NCBI GenBank assembly: GCA_016872725.1
Contig: VGZC01000005.1
Coordinates: forward strand, 1 to 64,000
DNA length: 64,000 nt
Direction: 5' to 3'
DNA from: Planctomycetota bacterium
GTDB taxonomy: Bacteria > Planctomycetota > Planctomycetia > Pirellulales > Pirellulaceae
Shown piece by piece: positions 52,930 through 62,345 of the stretch. Below the pieces are notes generated by a model that worked only from the letters and a program-made list of their open reading frames with translations, was not told where the DNA came from and did not search any database. Each line of letters begins with the position of its first letter. Positions within the stretch are counted from its first letter, which is position 1. A program made the position numbers and the translations under genes.

Positions 52930-55929
52930 ATGATCGTCAGGTTGATGCGATCGGCCGCCGGCCTGGGTGCCGCACTCGGGTTGTACTGGGTGTACCAGTT
53001 GGCGGTCGTGCCTCGTGTCGAACCTCCGGACCGACCGGCGTCGAGTGCGGAGTCGGCCGCGAGCGCCTCGGAACCGGCGATCCGCGGACTCGAAAAGTAC
53101 TTCGCCGCCGACGCATGGCAGCGCAACCAGCCGAAGGTCCTCGAGACCGAGCACGGGGCCCTGCTGTTCCGCGAATACGCGTCGCGCGACGACGGCACGA
53201 TCGAACTCGCGCCGGTCACCCTGCTCTATTATCCCCAAGGCGACCCGTCGGCCGTCGCGCCGGTCGTGATCGACGCGCCGCAGGGCGCCGTGCTGCAATC
53301 GGACCGCGCGATCAACCTGGCGCGGGGCGATTTCGGGAAACCGATCGCGGGCCGCCTTCAGGGCAATGTGACGATCCGCCGCCCGCGCACCGACCCCGAT
53401 CACGACGACGAGCTGTATTTGGCGGCGCGCAACGTGCAGATCGACCGGCAGCGGATCTGGTCGCCGAACGAGGTCGAATTCCGTTTCGGACCGCATTGGG
53501 GCCGCGGCAGCGATTTGCGGATCCGGTTCCACGGGAGCGATGCCCGGTCGCTGTCGCAGCGGCGGAGGACGGGCGTCGTGCGCGAAATGGAACTCGCCCG
53601 GATCGACAAGATCCTCATCGCCGCGGATGACAACTTCCAGTCACTCAATGCGCTTCCCGCCGACACGCGCGGACGTCCGGATCCGCGTCCCGCCTCGAAC
53701 CGGACACCCGAGAACGCGCCGGTCGAACTGCGATGCCGCGGCCCGTTCCGGTTCCATTTCGTGGAACAGACGGCCGTGCTCACCGACGGCGTATCACTCA
53801 CCCGCGCCGTCCCGGGCGGACCTGTCGATTCGCTGCGATGCGAACTGCTCGAAATCCGTTTCGCGTCGCTCCGCGCGCCGAACCTCCCGGGCGGCGCCAT
53901 GGGCCGCGCGGCGGGCGGCATGGGCGGCTCGCGGTCCGGAGACGACTCCCCGTCCGCTCGACCCACCATCGACCGTTTCCTCGCGAAAGGCGGTCCGGTC
54001 GAATTCGATTGGCCGTCGCGTCAAACGAGCGCGACGGCCGACATGATCGAGTGCTATTGGACGGAGCGTCGCCTTGTGCTCGAAGGCGCGGCGGGGGCCC
54101 GCCTGCGGTATGGAGCGAATGAACTGCGGTCGCAGCGCATCGACTATCGCCTCGCGGAGGGTAACGCGCGCCGGCCAGGAACGTTGCTCGCCGAGGGGGC
54201 GGGGCGTCTGACCGGCGAGATGCCCGGCCGCGGATCGTTCTCCGCGTCCTGGACCGAGTCGCTCCACTTGCGGCCCCACGAGAACCGCCATTGGCTTTCG
54301 ATCACGGGTGACGCGTCGATCGCCTTGGACCGGTTCGGCGCGTTCTCGGCGCGCGTGGTACATCTGTTTCTGAATGAGGAATCGCCGAGCGGCGACGGGG
54401 GGCATGGGACACAAGGAAAGAACGCCCCGCGACTCGCCCCCGACCGGCTGCTCGCCGAAGGCGATGTGCGGATCGACTCGCCGTGGCTTCGGAGCGCTGC
54501 GCCGAGCGATGCGCTGCGGGTCTGGTTCGAACGGGAATCGAACGCGCGGCCTGGACCCGGCAAGACCGTTTCGCACGCCCGTTCGAATGCCGCGCCCGAT
54601 TCGGACCGCGCCGACCCGCTCGCCAAACCGGTCGGCCCTCCACTCGATTTCCAAGGGAATGTCATCGAGATGCGGGTGCTCGCGGGCCCCCTGATGGCGC
54701 TCGACGATGTCACGGTTGCCGGCCGCGTGCTGATTCGACGGTCCGGAGGAGCGTCACCCCAATCGACGGTCCAAATCGCCGGGGAACTGCTCCAGGTCAG
54801 CGGGCTCGCCCGCGCCCAGGGCCTGGTCCGCGTCGAGGGGAATCCGGCGGAGGCGGGCGCGGAGGGGCTGATCCTGCGGGGCGCCCAAATCCATTGCGAT
54901 CTGGCGGCGAACCGAATGTGGATACCGGGAGTTGGCGAAATGCGCGCGTCGGACAACGGCTCGCGCCGCGGAGCTCGGCCCCCACGGCCGATTCCTCCCC
55001 TGACCATCCGGTGGAGCGAAGGCCTCGATTTCGACGGCACGTCGGCCACCGTGCGGGGGCAGGTCGAGACGACGGGCGTTCATGTCGGCGAACAAGGAGA
55101 CACGACCGAATTCCGCGTGACGGGACGCGATGTCCGCGCCGACCTGACGCGCTCGATCCGATTCCTCGAACCGCCGGTCGAGTCGGCGACCGAGGATGTC
55201 GAGCTCCGCAAGATCGCCTTCCAAGGAGAAGTGCTCGGAGAAAGCCGCACCGTCGGGCCGGACCAATCGTTGCGGTCGCGCGAAGCGATGAAGGTCGTTG
55301 ATCTGGCGATCGACGGGCTTTCGGGAACGGCGACCGCGTCCGGGCCCGGCTCGATCCGCTCCACGCGCGTCGGCGGATCGCTCGACATGGCCTCACCATC
55401 CCCGCCCCGCGATCTTCCCGCGCCGCCCTCGGGCGCCGGCGTGACGAAGCTGGTGCAGGTTCATGTGCGATTCGACGAACAGCTTGCGATCCGATCCGCC
55501 GAGCGTCGTGTCGAGTTGTCGGGGGATGTCCGCGCGACGTATGTTCCGGTTGGATCGTGGGACGAGCCGTTTCGCGCCGACTCGCCGGAACTGGGAACCG
55601 AGGGCCTGGAACTCATCAGCGACCGGCTCGAACTTTCCGAATCACCGGCCCACGACGGCGGCTCGCCGCCCCATCACGAAATCCTCGCCCTTGGCGACGC
55701 GAAGGCTCGCGGCGAGTCGTTTCAGGCGACGGGCCATCGGATTTCGTATCATGACGGCAAGGAACTGCTCGTCCTCGAGGGGAACGGCCGGGATCTGGCC
55801 GCGGTGCGCACGGCGTGGGGGAACGGGAACGCCGAGGCGCGTGTGATCATGATCTGGCCGAAACAGAAGCGGGTGAAGAGTGACGGAATCCGATCGCTCG
55901 ACTTCGGTCCGGTGGGTGGTCCGCGCTGA
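52930..55929 (+). CDS. Large LptC/OstA-like periplasmic protein
   Basis: About 999 residues, far longer than LptC (about 190) or LptA (about 180). It begins with one membrane helix (GLGAALGLYWVYQLAVV) and continues as beta-rich sequence with repeated jelly-roll-like strands, e.g. VVIDAPQGAVLQSDRAINLA, GRLQGNVTIRRPRT and FRFHFVEQTAVLTDGVSLTR; the last repeats near 54700-55800 (LELISDRLELSE, VRVEGNPAEAGAEGL). LptC and LptA have this fold, and kdsC-lptC is a classical gene order. So lipopolysaccharide or outer-membrane lipid transport is likely. The ATG at 52930 is chosen as it starts the membrane helix. Confidence 0.65.
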   Translation: MIVRLMRSAAGLGAALGLYWVYQLAVVPRVEPPDRPASSAESAASASEPAIRGLEKYFAADAWQRNQPKVLETEHGALLFREYASRDDGTIELAPVTLLYYPQGDPSAVAPVVIDAPQGAVLQSDRAINLARGDFGKPIAGRLQGNVTIRRPRTDPDHDDELYLAARNVQIDRQRIWSPNEVEFRFGPHWGRGSDLRIRFHGSDARSLSQRRRTGVVREMELARIDKILIAADDNFQSLNALPADTRGRPDPRPASNRTPENAPVELRCRGPFRFHFVEQTAVLTDGVSLTRAVPGGPVDSLRCELLEIRFASLRAPNLPGGAMGRAAGGMGGSRSGDDSPSARPTIDRFLAKGGPVEFDWPSRQTSATADMIECYWTERRLVLEGAAGARLRYGANELRSQRIDYRLAEGNARRPGTLLAEGAGRLTGEMPGRGSFSASWTESLHLRPHENRHWLSITGDASIALDRFGAFSARVVHLFLNEESPSGDGGHGTQGKNAPRLAPDRLLAEGDVRIDSPWLRSAAPSDALRVWFERESNARPGPGKTVSHARSNAAPDSDRADPLAKPVGPPLDFQGNVIEMRVLAGPLMALDDVTVAGRVLIRRSGGASPQSTVQIAGELLQVSGLARAQGLVRVEGNPAEAGAEGLILRGAQIHCDLAANRMWIPGVGEMRASDNGSRRGARPPRPIPPLTIRWSEGLDFDGTSATVRGQVETTGVHVGEQGDTTEFRVTGRDVRADLTRSIRFLEPPVESATEDVELRKIAFQGEVLGESRTVGPDQSLRSREAMKVVDLAIDGLSGTATASGPGSIRSTRVGGSLDMASPSPPRDLPAPPSGAGVTKLVQVHVRFDEQLAIRSAERRVELSGDVRATYVPVGSWDEPFRADSPELGTEGLELISDRLELSESPAHDGGSPPHHEILALGDAKARGESFQATGHRISYHDGKELLVLEGNGRDLAAVRTAWGNGNAEARVIMIWPKQKRVKSDGIRSLDFGPVGGPR

Positions 55930-55941
55930 GCCTTTCCTTGC

Positions 55942-57033
55942 ATGACCGGCATCAGTTTGCACGACGACGCGGCGCTCGACGCCGTTTTCCGCGAGCATCG
56001 TCTCGATCCGTATCCGCTGCGCCGGCTCCGGTATCTGCTCTACGCCGAACGCCGCCCGGCGCGCGAGGCGATCGCCGGCCTGCCCGGCGCGGCGCGGCGC
56101 GTGATCCACGAGCGGGTACGCCTTCCGTGGCTGACGATCGAGGACCGGACCGACTCGCGGGCCGATCGTTCGACGCGCCTCGTCTACCGCGCGCCCGACG
56201 GGGCGGTGTTCGAGGGCGTGTTGCTCCGCGCGACCGGCGCGCGAACCAGCGTATGCGTCTCGACGCAGGTCGGCTGCGCGTCGGGCTGCGCCTTCTGCGG
56301 CACGGCCCGCATGGGTCGGATCCGCGACCTGGGCGCGCACGAAATGATCGACCAAATCGTTCTGGCGAACGACGTGTTGCGAGGCGAGGGCCGCCGCGCG
56401 CGCAACGTCGTGTTCATGGGGATGGGCGAGCCGTTCCACAACGAGCTCGCGTTGGGCGAGGCCATTCGCCGATTGGTCGATCCCCGCCGTTTTTCGATCT
56501 CGCCCCGGAAGCTGCTGGTATCGACGGTCGGCGTGCCCGATGCGATGGTCCGGTTCGCCCGCGACTTCCCGCTCGTCGGGCTCGCCGTCAGCCTGCACAG
56601 CACGATCGGGCCGCAGCGCGCGTCGATGATCCCGCTCGCCCGCCGGTACCCGCTCGATGCGATCCGGACCGCCATGCTCGACGTCCAAACCGTCTCGCGA
56701 CGTCCGTTGATGATCGAGTACCTGATGCTGGAGAGGATCAACGACGAACCGGACGACGCGATCCGGTTGGCCGACTACTTGCGGGGTATTTGGGCGCATA
56801 TCAATCTCATTCCGTACAATCCGATCCCCGATGGCCGCCGGGATTATCGGGCGAGCCCCCGCGACCGGCGCGATCGATTCGCCCGTCTCTTGCGCGAACG
56901 GGGCTATCTGACGACCATCCGTCATTCGCAGGGATCGGATATCGCCGCCGCGTGCGGCCAATTGGCGAGCGGCGCGCGGGTCGATCGCGAATCGCCGGGC
57001 GACGGGAACGGTTTTCCGAGCCACCAATCGTGA
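55942..57033 (+). CDS. rlmN: 23S rRNA (adenine2503-C2)-methyltransferase, RlmN-type
   Basis: 363 residues. The radical SAM cluster is CASGCAFCGTARMG (CxxxCxxC). The RlmN/Cfr core has VVFMGMGEPFHN, ISPRKLLVSTVGVPDAM, GLAVSLHSTIGPQRASMIPL, LINLIPYNPI-like HINLIPYNPI. The methylated Cys is likely the one in AACGQLASG near the end. It modifies A2503 of 23S rRNA, and in RlmN also A37 of some tRNAs. Cfr, the resistance enzyme, is a close relative; RlmN is preferred since it is the common housekeeping form. It starts 12 bp after the LptC-like stop. Confidence 0.93.
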   Translation: MTGISLHDDAALDAVFREHRLDPYPLRRLRYLLYAERRPAREAIAGLPGAARRVIHERVRLPWLTIEDRTDSRADRSTRLVYRAPDGAVFEGVLLRATGARTSVCVSTQVGCASGCAFCGTARMGRIRDLGAHEMIDQIVLANDVLRGEGRRARNVVFMGMGEPFHNELALGEAIRRLVDPRRFSISPRKLLVSTVGVPDAMVRFARDFPLVGLAVSLHSTIGPQRASMIPLARRYPLDAIRTAMLDVQTVSRRPLMIEYLMLERINDEPDDAIRLADYLRGIWAHINLIPYNPIPDGRRDYRASPRDRRDRFARLLRERGYLTTIRHSQGSDIAAACGQLASGARVDRESPGDGNGFPSHQS

Positions 57034-57140
57034 CCTACGTTACGATAGGAACTTTCGTGGAGGGATCCGGGAGCGACGGGCACGATCGGAAAGCGCCGAC
57101 GTTCGGGTGGACCCGCCCTCGACGGCCGGGAGGTTCGACC

Positions 57141-57650
57141 ATGTTCTTGTTCAAGGGACGCCGGCAGCGATTCGAACTCGAAGGCTACCTCCGCAAGGTC
57201 GCCGATCTCACGAATCCCAACGGTGGCGCGGTCGAGACGACCCAGCGCCGCGACAGCCGAATCAACCGAGTCTTCCCCGTTCTCATCGCTCCGTGGGAAG
57301 ACGAACAGCCGGTCCTTGCCCAGTGCACGTTCGGGTTGACCCAAGACGTGTCCGAACATGGAGTCGCCGTCATCCTGAGCCGCAAGTTTCCGATGGTGCG
57401 TGTCGTCGTGGGGATGTGGCCGACGAACGAGATGCTCACGGCGACGAGTTCCAAACCGGGATTTCTGGTCGGCGACGTCCGCCAGACGCATGAAATCGGG
57501 GCGGCCTTCCACCACATCGGCGTGTTGCTCAAGGAACTACTTGACGAATCGCACCCCGCCCACGAGAAACTAGCGCATCAGGCCCGCTGCCTGCTGCCGC
57601 CCGATCAGCTCCACTTGCTGAAACAGACCCAGCTCGCCCACGCGCACTGA
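57141..57650 (+). CDS. PilZ-like domain protein
   Basis: 169 residues, GGGAGG before the ATG at 57141. A short helix (FELEGYLRKVADLT) precedes RRDSRINRVFPVLI, then TFGLTQDVSEHGVAVIL. The RxxxR and DxSxxG motifs of PilZ domains, which bind cyclic di-GMP, are both present in the right order and spacing. No other domain is seen. PilZ identity is by motif only; a c-di-GMP role is inference. It lies between rlmN and an S9 peptidase. Confidence 0.6.
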   Translation: MFLFKGRRQRFELEGYLRKVADLTNPNGGAVETTQRRDSRINRVFPVLIAPWEDEQPVLAQCTFGLTQDVSEHGVAVILSRKFPMVRVVVGMWPTNEMLTATSSKPGFLVGDVRQTHEIGAAFHHIGVLLKELLDESHPAHEKLAHQARCLLPPDQLHLLKQTQLAHAH

Positions 57651-57686
57651 TGCGTACGGTTCGTTTCGCTATCCATCTCCACCTCG

Positions 57687-59780
57687 ATGAGAGCTTCCCT
57701 GATGGCTTCCCGACGCGCGTTCCTTCGTTGGCGGATTTTGGTGCCCGCCGGAATCCTCGTTGCCCTGCTCGCATGCCCGGCGCGTGCGGGGGAGCGGATG
57801 ACGGCCGAGATGCTCTGGCGGCTTGGACGACTCGAAGGCGGCGCTTTGTCGCCCGACGGAAGTCGCGTCGCGTATGGTGTGCGGCGCTACGACCTGGCGC
57901 GCAACTCGGGCCTGTCCGAACTGCGCGTCGCCGATCGGAACGGCGACAACGACCGCGTGATCGCGGCGAATCTGAAAGGCCTTGGTTCGGTGCAATGGGT
58001 GGTTCGGGCCGAGGGACTTCGGCTGTTCTACATTGCCGTGCCCGGCGACGTCGAGGGCGCGGTTCCGCAGGCCTACATGGTCGACGCCGATCGAGGATCG
58101 CCTGTCGCCGTCACGCGGATCGAGTCGGGAATCGCGAATCTGAAGGTGAGCCCGACCGGGACGCATCTCGCGTTCACCGTCGATGTCAAAATGGACCCGA
58201 CGGCCAGTGAATTGCATGCGGACCTGCCGCTCGCCGACGCGCGGATCATCGATGGCCTTCTGTACCGCCACTGGAACGCGTGGCACGACTACGCCTACAG
58301 CCACCTGCACGTCGCGCCGCTCAACGCGGACGGAACCGCCGGTCCGGCCGTGGACTCGATGGCCGGCTTGCGGGCCGATTGCCCGGTTCCTCCGTTCGGA
58401 GGCGAAGAGCAGTTCGCGTGGTCGCCCGACGGGCGCGAGATCGCCGCGACATGGAAGCTCGTGAACAACCCGGCCGAGTCGACCGATACGGGCATCTTTC
58501 TGATGGGCATCGATCGGCCGTCCGATCGTCGATGCATCACGCCCGGCATGCCCGGCTACGACAATGATCCGGTCTACTCGCCCGACGGACGATGGATCGC
58601 GTTCCACTCGATGGAACGCGCGGGATTCGAGGCCGATCGAAACCGGATCATGCTGTACGATCGGGCGTCGGGCGCACTGCGCGAGCTGACCGAGGGCCTC
58701 GATCGGACGGCGCACGGATCGCTCTGGTCGGCCGACAGCCGGTCGGTGTTTTTCACGTCGGAACACGTCGGCACGACGCAGATCTTCGAGATCGCCCTTG
58801 AACGGCCGGATGCGCGGCAAGTGACGCGAGGCTGGTTCGATTGGCGCCTGTGCGGAGTCGATCCGTCGGGCGGCCTCCTGGCGGCGCGGCAGAATATGAT
58901 CCGCCCCGAGGAACTCGCCTCCGTCTCCGGCGCCGATGGGTCGGCGGCGGACGTGACGCATGTCAACGACACGATCTACGCCGGACTCGAACTCCCCAAG
59001 ATCGAGGAACGCTGGGTCCGAGCGAGCGACGGACGCATGATCCACAACTGGGTCATCCTGCCTCCTGACTTTGACGCGAGTCGAACCTGGCCGATGCTGA
59101 CGTACTGCCAAGGAGGTCCGCAAGGCCAGATCGGGCAATGGTTCTCGTACCGATGGAATTTCCATCTGATGGCGGCCAAGGGGTATGTCGTTCTCGCCGT
59201 GAACCGTCGAGGCCTTCCGGGCTTCGGACAGGAATGGAACGACGCGATCAGCGGGGACTGGGGCGGCCAAGCGATGCGCGACATCCTCGCGTCGACCGAC
59301 GAAATGCTCGCCCAGTCCTACATAGACCGCAAACGGGTCGCGGCGGTGGGAGCGAGCTACGGCGGCTATACCGTCTATTGGCTGATGGGGAACCACGCCG
59401 ACCGGTTCGCGTGCATGATCGCGCATTGCGGTGTGTTCAATCTCGAATCGATGTACGGATCAACCGAGGAGTTGTTCTTTCCGAATTTCGACTTGGGAGG
59501 CCCCTATTACGCGGGCGGCGGTGTCCAAGAGGACTACGATCGCTTTTCGCCGCACCGGTTCGTGGGCCGTTGGAGGACGCCTCTGCTCGTGATCCACGGT
59601 GAAAAGGACTTTCGGGTTCCCGTCACGCAGGGGATGGAAGCGTTCACCGCGGCGCAGGTTCAAGGCGTCCCGTCCCGGTTCCTCTACTTCCCGAACGAAG
59701 GACATTGGGTGTCCTCGCCGCAGAACAGCGTGCTCTGGCAGCGCGTCTTCTTCGACTGGCTGGATCGCCATTGCAGGTAG
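57687..59780 (+). CDS. Secreted S9 family (prolyl oligopeptidase-like) peptidase
   Basis: 697 residues. Signal peptide RRAFLRWRILVPAGILVALLACPARA. A TolB-like beta-propeller (residues about 40-430) repeats LSPDGSRVAYG, VSPTGTHLAFT, WSPDGREIAATW and YSPDGRWIAFHS. The alpha/beta hydrolase domain follows: YCQGGPQGQIG, nucleophile VGASYGGYTVY, IHGEKDFRVPV (Asp), NEGHWVS (His). It cleaves short peptides, most likely in the periplasm. ATG 57687 and 57702 are both possible starts. Confidence 0.93.
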   Translation: MRASLMASRRAFLRWRILVPAGILVALLACPARAGERMTAEMLWRLGRLEGGALSPDGSRVAYGVRRYDLARNSGLSELRVADRNGDNDRVIAANLKGLGSVQWVVRAEGLRLFYIAVPGDVEGAVPQAYMVDADRGSPVAVTRIESGIANLKVSPTGTHLAFTVDVKMDPTASELHADLPLADARIIDGLLYRHWNAWHDYAYSHLHVAPLNADGTAGPAVDSMAGLRADCPVPPFGGEEQFAWSPDGREIAATWKLVNNPAESTDTGIFLMGIDRPSDRRCITPGMPGYDNDPVYSPDGRWIAFHSMERAGFEADRNRIMLYDRASGALRELTEGLDRTAHGSLWSADSRSVFFTSEHVGTTQIFEIALERPDARQVTRGWFDWRLCGVDPSGGLLAARQNMIRPEELASVSGADGSAADVTHVNDTIYAGLELPKIEERWVRASDGRMIHNWVILPPDFDASRTWPMLTYCQGGPQGQIGQWFSYRWNFHLMAAKGYVVLAVNRRGLPGFGQEWNDAISGDWGGQAMRDILASTDEMLAQSYIDRKRVAAVGASYGGYTVYWLMGNHADRFACMIAHCGVFNLESMYGSTEELFFPNFDLGGPYYAGGGVQEDYDRFSPHRFVGRWRTPLLVIHGEKDFRVPVTQGMEAFTAAQVQGVPSRFLYFPNEGHWVSSPQNSVLWQRVFFDWLDRHCR

Positions 59781-59839
59781 GCGACACGGCATTCCCGGAT
59801 TCCCGCGCGGAGAGACTCCTCATTCCGATCGAACCGATC

Positions 59840-61579
59840 ATGGAGAATCCGTTGGTCCTTTCCGACCGAACATCGCGGTTGGTCCACCGCATGGTGGCCG
59901 GCCATACCGTGACGATCGGCGCGTATGCGCTGTGCGTCTGGTCGGCCGCTGTGGGAACGTTGGTCGAGGTCGTATCGGCGTGGAGCGCGGGGGCCGTCTT
60001 TCTGTACGCGGAGAGCCTGGCGCTCGCGGCCGTGCCGTGGGTGGCGCCGAGCGTTACGCGGACATCGGTTCGGGGATCGTGGATATGCGGCCTGCACGGC
60101 GCGGCGGCCGGCGCGCTCGTCGCCGGGTCGGGCGGGACCGAATCGCCGATGGCCTGCTGGTTGGTCGCGGTCCCCTTGCTCGCGTGCGTTTTGGGTGGAT
60201 CCCGCGCTCTGGCCGTCGCCTGCCTCGCCGCCTGCGCCGCCGCGCTCGCGACGCACGGTATCCCGTCGGCGCTGAGCGTTCCCTTCTGGGCGGATCGCGC
60301 GTCGATCGCCGCGCTCGGGCCGATCGGGCTCCTCGGCGGACTCGTGCTCGGCGTTCTCATCGCATTCCTAGCGGGACTGCGGCAGTCGGCGGCCCGTGAT
60401 CGATGCGATGAACTCGAATCGGCGATCGAGCGGCGCGATCTGGCGCGGCGCGACTTCCTGTCGAAGATGAGCCACGAGTTGCGAACGCCTCTGACGGCCA
60501 TCCACGGATTCGCCGAGGAGATGACGTCGCGGCCGGGCAACGCGGAATGGGCGCGGGGTATCGACACGATCCGCCGCAACAGCCGCGCGCTGCTCGCGTC
60601 GCTCGATGATCTCATGGAATGGGAACGCATCGCCAACGGCGAAGGCCGCGCGCGACGGGCGGACCATGACTCGCACCCCTTCTTCGCGGGGATCGAAGAG
60701 GCGATCCGCGCCATGCCGTCGCCCCAGGTCGATCCGGTCTCGCTCGAACTTGTCGGGGACGTGCCCGATCGGATCGGCATCGACGGAGAACTCGCCACCA
60801 AGGCGATCGTGAAGACGGTCGCGGGCGCCGTTCAGGCGACCGGTCGGGGCGGCATTCGGTTGCGGATCGAATTCGCGACGGATTCGCCGCTTTGCGAAGT
60901 GACCGTCGCGCCCGATCGGCACAGTTGGCACGACTACGAACTCGCCGGCCTATTCGAATCGCCGGGCGGCGTCGAGACGGTGGGCGCGTTCTCGATCGCC
61001 CTCGCGCAGAACTGGCTCCGACTGCTCGGCGGAACGGTCGCGCCCGCCCGCATCGAGAAACCCCGGTCGGCGGCGATCCGCGTGACGTTGCCGTTCGAGC
61101 CGGCCTCGCCGCGCGTGGGTCCGGGCAACGGGTCCGCCGAACGCGACGGCGCCGGCTCGGCCGCGGCGCAGCGCATCGAGGGCGCGAGGATTCTGATTGT
61201 CGAGGATTCGGTCGACACGCGGGCCCTGATCACCCGTCTGCTCACCCGATCCGGCGCGATCGTGCAGGGCGTCGAGAACGGCCAGGCGGCCGTCACCGCC
61301 GTCTTCGCCGCCGAAGCCATGGGCGCGCCGTTCGACGTGGTCCTCATGGACATGCAGCTCCCGCTCCTCGACGGCTGCGAAGCGACGCGAAGGCTGCGCG
61401 CCGAGGGCTTCCGGCGTCCGATCCTCGCGTTCACCGCGCAGTCGGTCGGGTTCCCGCGCGAGGTCTGTCTCGCCGCGGGCTGCGATGACTATCTCACCAA
61501 GCCGTTTCGAAGCGCCGAGATCCTCGAACGGATCGCGCACCACGCCAACCGGTCGCTCAAACTCATGCTCAAGCCGTGA
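59840..61579 (+). CDS. Membrane hybrid histidine kinase with degenerate ATPase domain
   Basis: About 579 residues. It has about five or six N-terminal transmembrane helices (residues 20-165), a HisKA helix with His212 in SKMSHELRTPLTAI, an HATPase_c-like region, and a C-terminal receiver with Asp504 (VVLMDMQLPLLDG), FTAQS and YLTKPF. The ATPase region looks inactive: at the N box, IVKTVAGAVQATG replaces the canonical xNLLxNAxK and the G1 box DxGxG is absent (EVTVAPDRHSW). The protein may therefore be a phosphatase or relay, or need a partner kinase. The start ATG 59840 is the first after the upstream peptidase stop. Target unknown. Confidence 0.85.
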   Translation: MENPLVLSDRTSRLVHRMVAGHTVTIGAYALCVWSAAVGTLVEVVSAWSAGAVFLYAESLALAAVPWVAPSVTRTSVRGSWICGLHGAAAGALVAGSGGTESPMACWLVAVPLLACVLGGSRALAVACLAACAAALATHGIPSALSVPFWADRASIAALGPIGLLGGLVLGVLIAFLAGLRQSAARDRCDELESAIERRDLARRDFLSKMSHELRTPLTAIHGFAEEMTSRPGNAEWARGIDTIRRNSRALLASLDDLMEWERIANGEGRARRADHDSHPFFAGIEEAIRAMPSPQVDPVSLELVGDVPDRIGIDGELATKAIVKTVAGAVQATGRGGIRLRIEFATDSPLCEVTVAPDRHSWHDYELAGLFESPGGVETVGAFSIALAQNWLRLLGGTVAPARIEKPRSAAIRVTLPFEPASPRVGPGNGSAERDGAGSAAAQRIEGARILIVEDSVDTRALITRLLTRSGAIVQGVENGQAAVTAVFAAEAMGAPFDVVLMDMQLPLLDGCEATRRLRAEGFRRPILAFTAQSVGFPREVCLAAGCDDYLTKPFRSAEILERIAHHANRSLKLMLKP

Positions 61580-61635
61580 CGCGGTGACTGGTTATTGTCA
61601 CATCGATACGCGGCGGGCGAAGCGGCCGCGGAACA

Positions 61636-62340
61636 CTACGCGCGGCGCGACTCCCGCGCCGCGCCGCCCGCATCGGGTGTGGGCGCGTCGTACGCGAGTT
61701 CGAGCGTACCCCAGAGGCTTGGGTCCTCTTCGAAAGGCAGTTCCCGCCCGACGGAAAACGTCTGCCAGCCCTGTTCGCGATCGATGATCGCGTAGCTGAA
61801 TCCGAGTCGAGGCTGTTCGAGGGGCTCATAGCCGGTCATGGCGGAGGCGAGGATGATCATATCGAGGATGTAGCCATCGACGCGTTTCTCGGCGCGCGCG
61901 ATGACGCTGCCGGCCGGGCATTCCTTGGCGGGTTCCCGCGCGCGATGGATGGGGACCGCGAACGCGGCCGGTTGGTTTCCTTCCCGGCCCGCGCCGAACG
62001 GCATGAACGCGAACCGATGGCAGAACCGGCTCGCGCGATGGACATTGCCCGTCGCCCGCGTATCGATCCAGAAATGGACGCCGTCGCTTTCGTCGAGCCG
62101 CGAGGCGCGGCACCAGGGCACTTGTTTCTTGCCGACGACCCGCGCGCTGAACGCGAGCCCTTCCTCGCTCCACGCGCCGCGAAGGTCGGCGAAGATCCGC
62201 TTGCCTTCGAGCTCCCCGAAGCTCGGCAACCGATATCGCTTGTCCAGGTCCCGAGGTCCCTTGCGCGCGGCGTCGGACCGGTAACGGAGCAAGGCGGCGA
62301 ATCGGAACAGGAACGTCTTGGGAATCAGCGATTCACTCAT
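61636..62340 (-). CDS. CBM9/DOMON-like protein of unknown function
   Basis: About 234 residues without a signal peptide, not clearly assigned. The strands FADLRGAWSEEGLAFSARV, DGVHFWIDTRATGNVHRAS and LGFSYAIIDREQGWQTFSVG suggest a family 9 carbohydrate-binding-like beta sandwich. A GTG at 62349 overlaps the uvrA stop as GTGA; the ATG at 62340 (GGGTGA upstream) is used here. It is downstream of uvrA in the same operon. A DNA repair role is not implied by this fold. Confidence 0.6.
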   Translation of the reverse strand: MSESLIPKTFLFRFAALLRYRSDAARKGPRDLDKRYRLPSFGELEGKRIFADLRGAWSEEGLAFSARVVGKKQVPWCRASRLDESDGVHFWIDTRATGNVHRASRFCHRFAFMPFGAGREGNQPAAFAVPIHRAREPAKECPAGSVIARAEKRVDGYILDMIILASAMTGYEPLEQPRLGFSYAIIDREQGWQTFSVGRELPFEEDPSLWGTLELAYDAPTPDAGGAARESRRA

Positions 62341-62345
62341 GGGTG

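Noticed and set aside
55942-57033. Reading the RlmN-type protein as the resistance enzyme Cfr
   Set aside because: Motif pattern and context fit the housekeeping RlmN; nothing seen favours Cfr, though phylogeny would settle it.
61580-61620. Small hairpin GTGAC...GTCAC after the hybrid kinase as a terminator
   Set aside because: Only a 5-bp stem and no T-tract.
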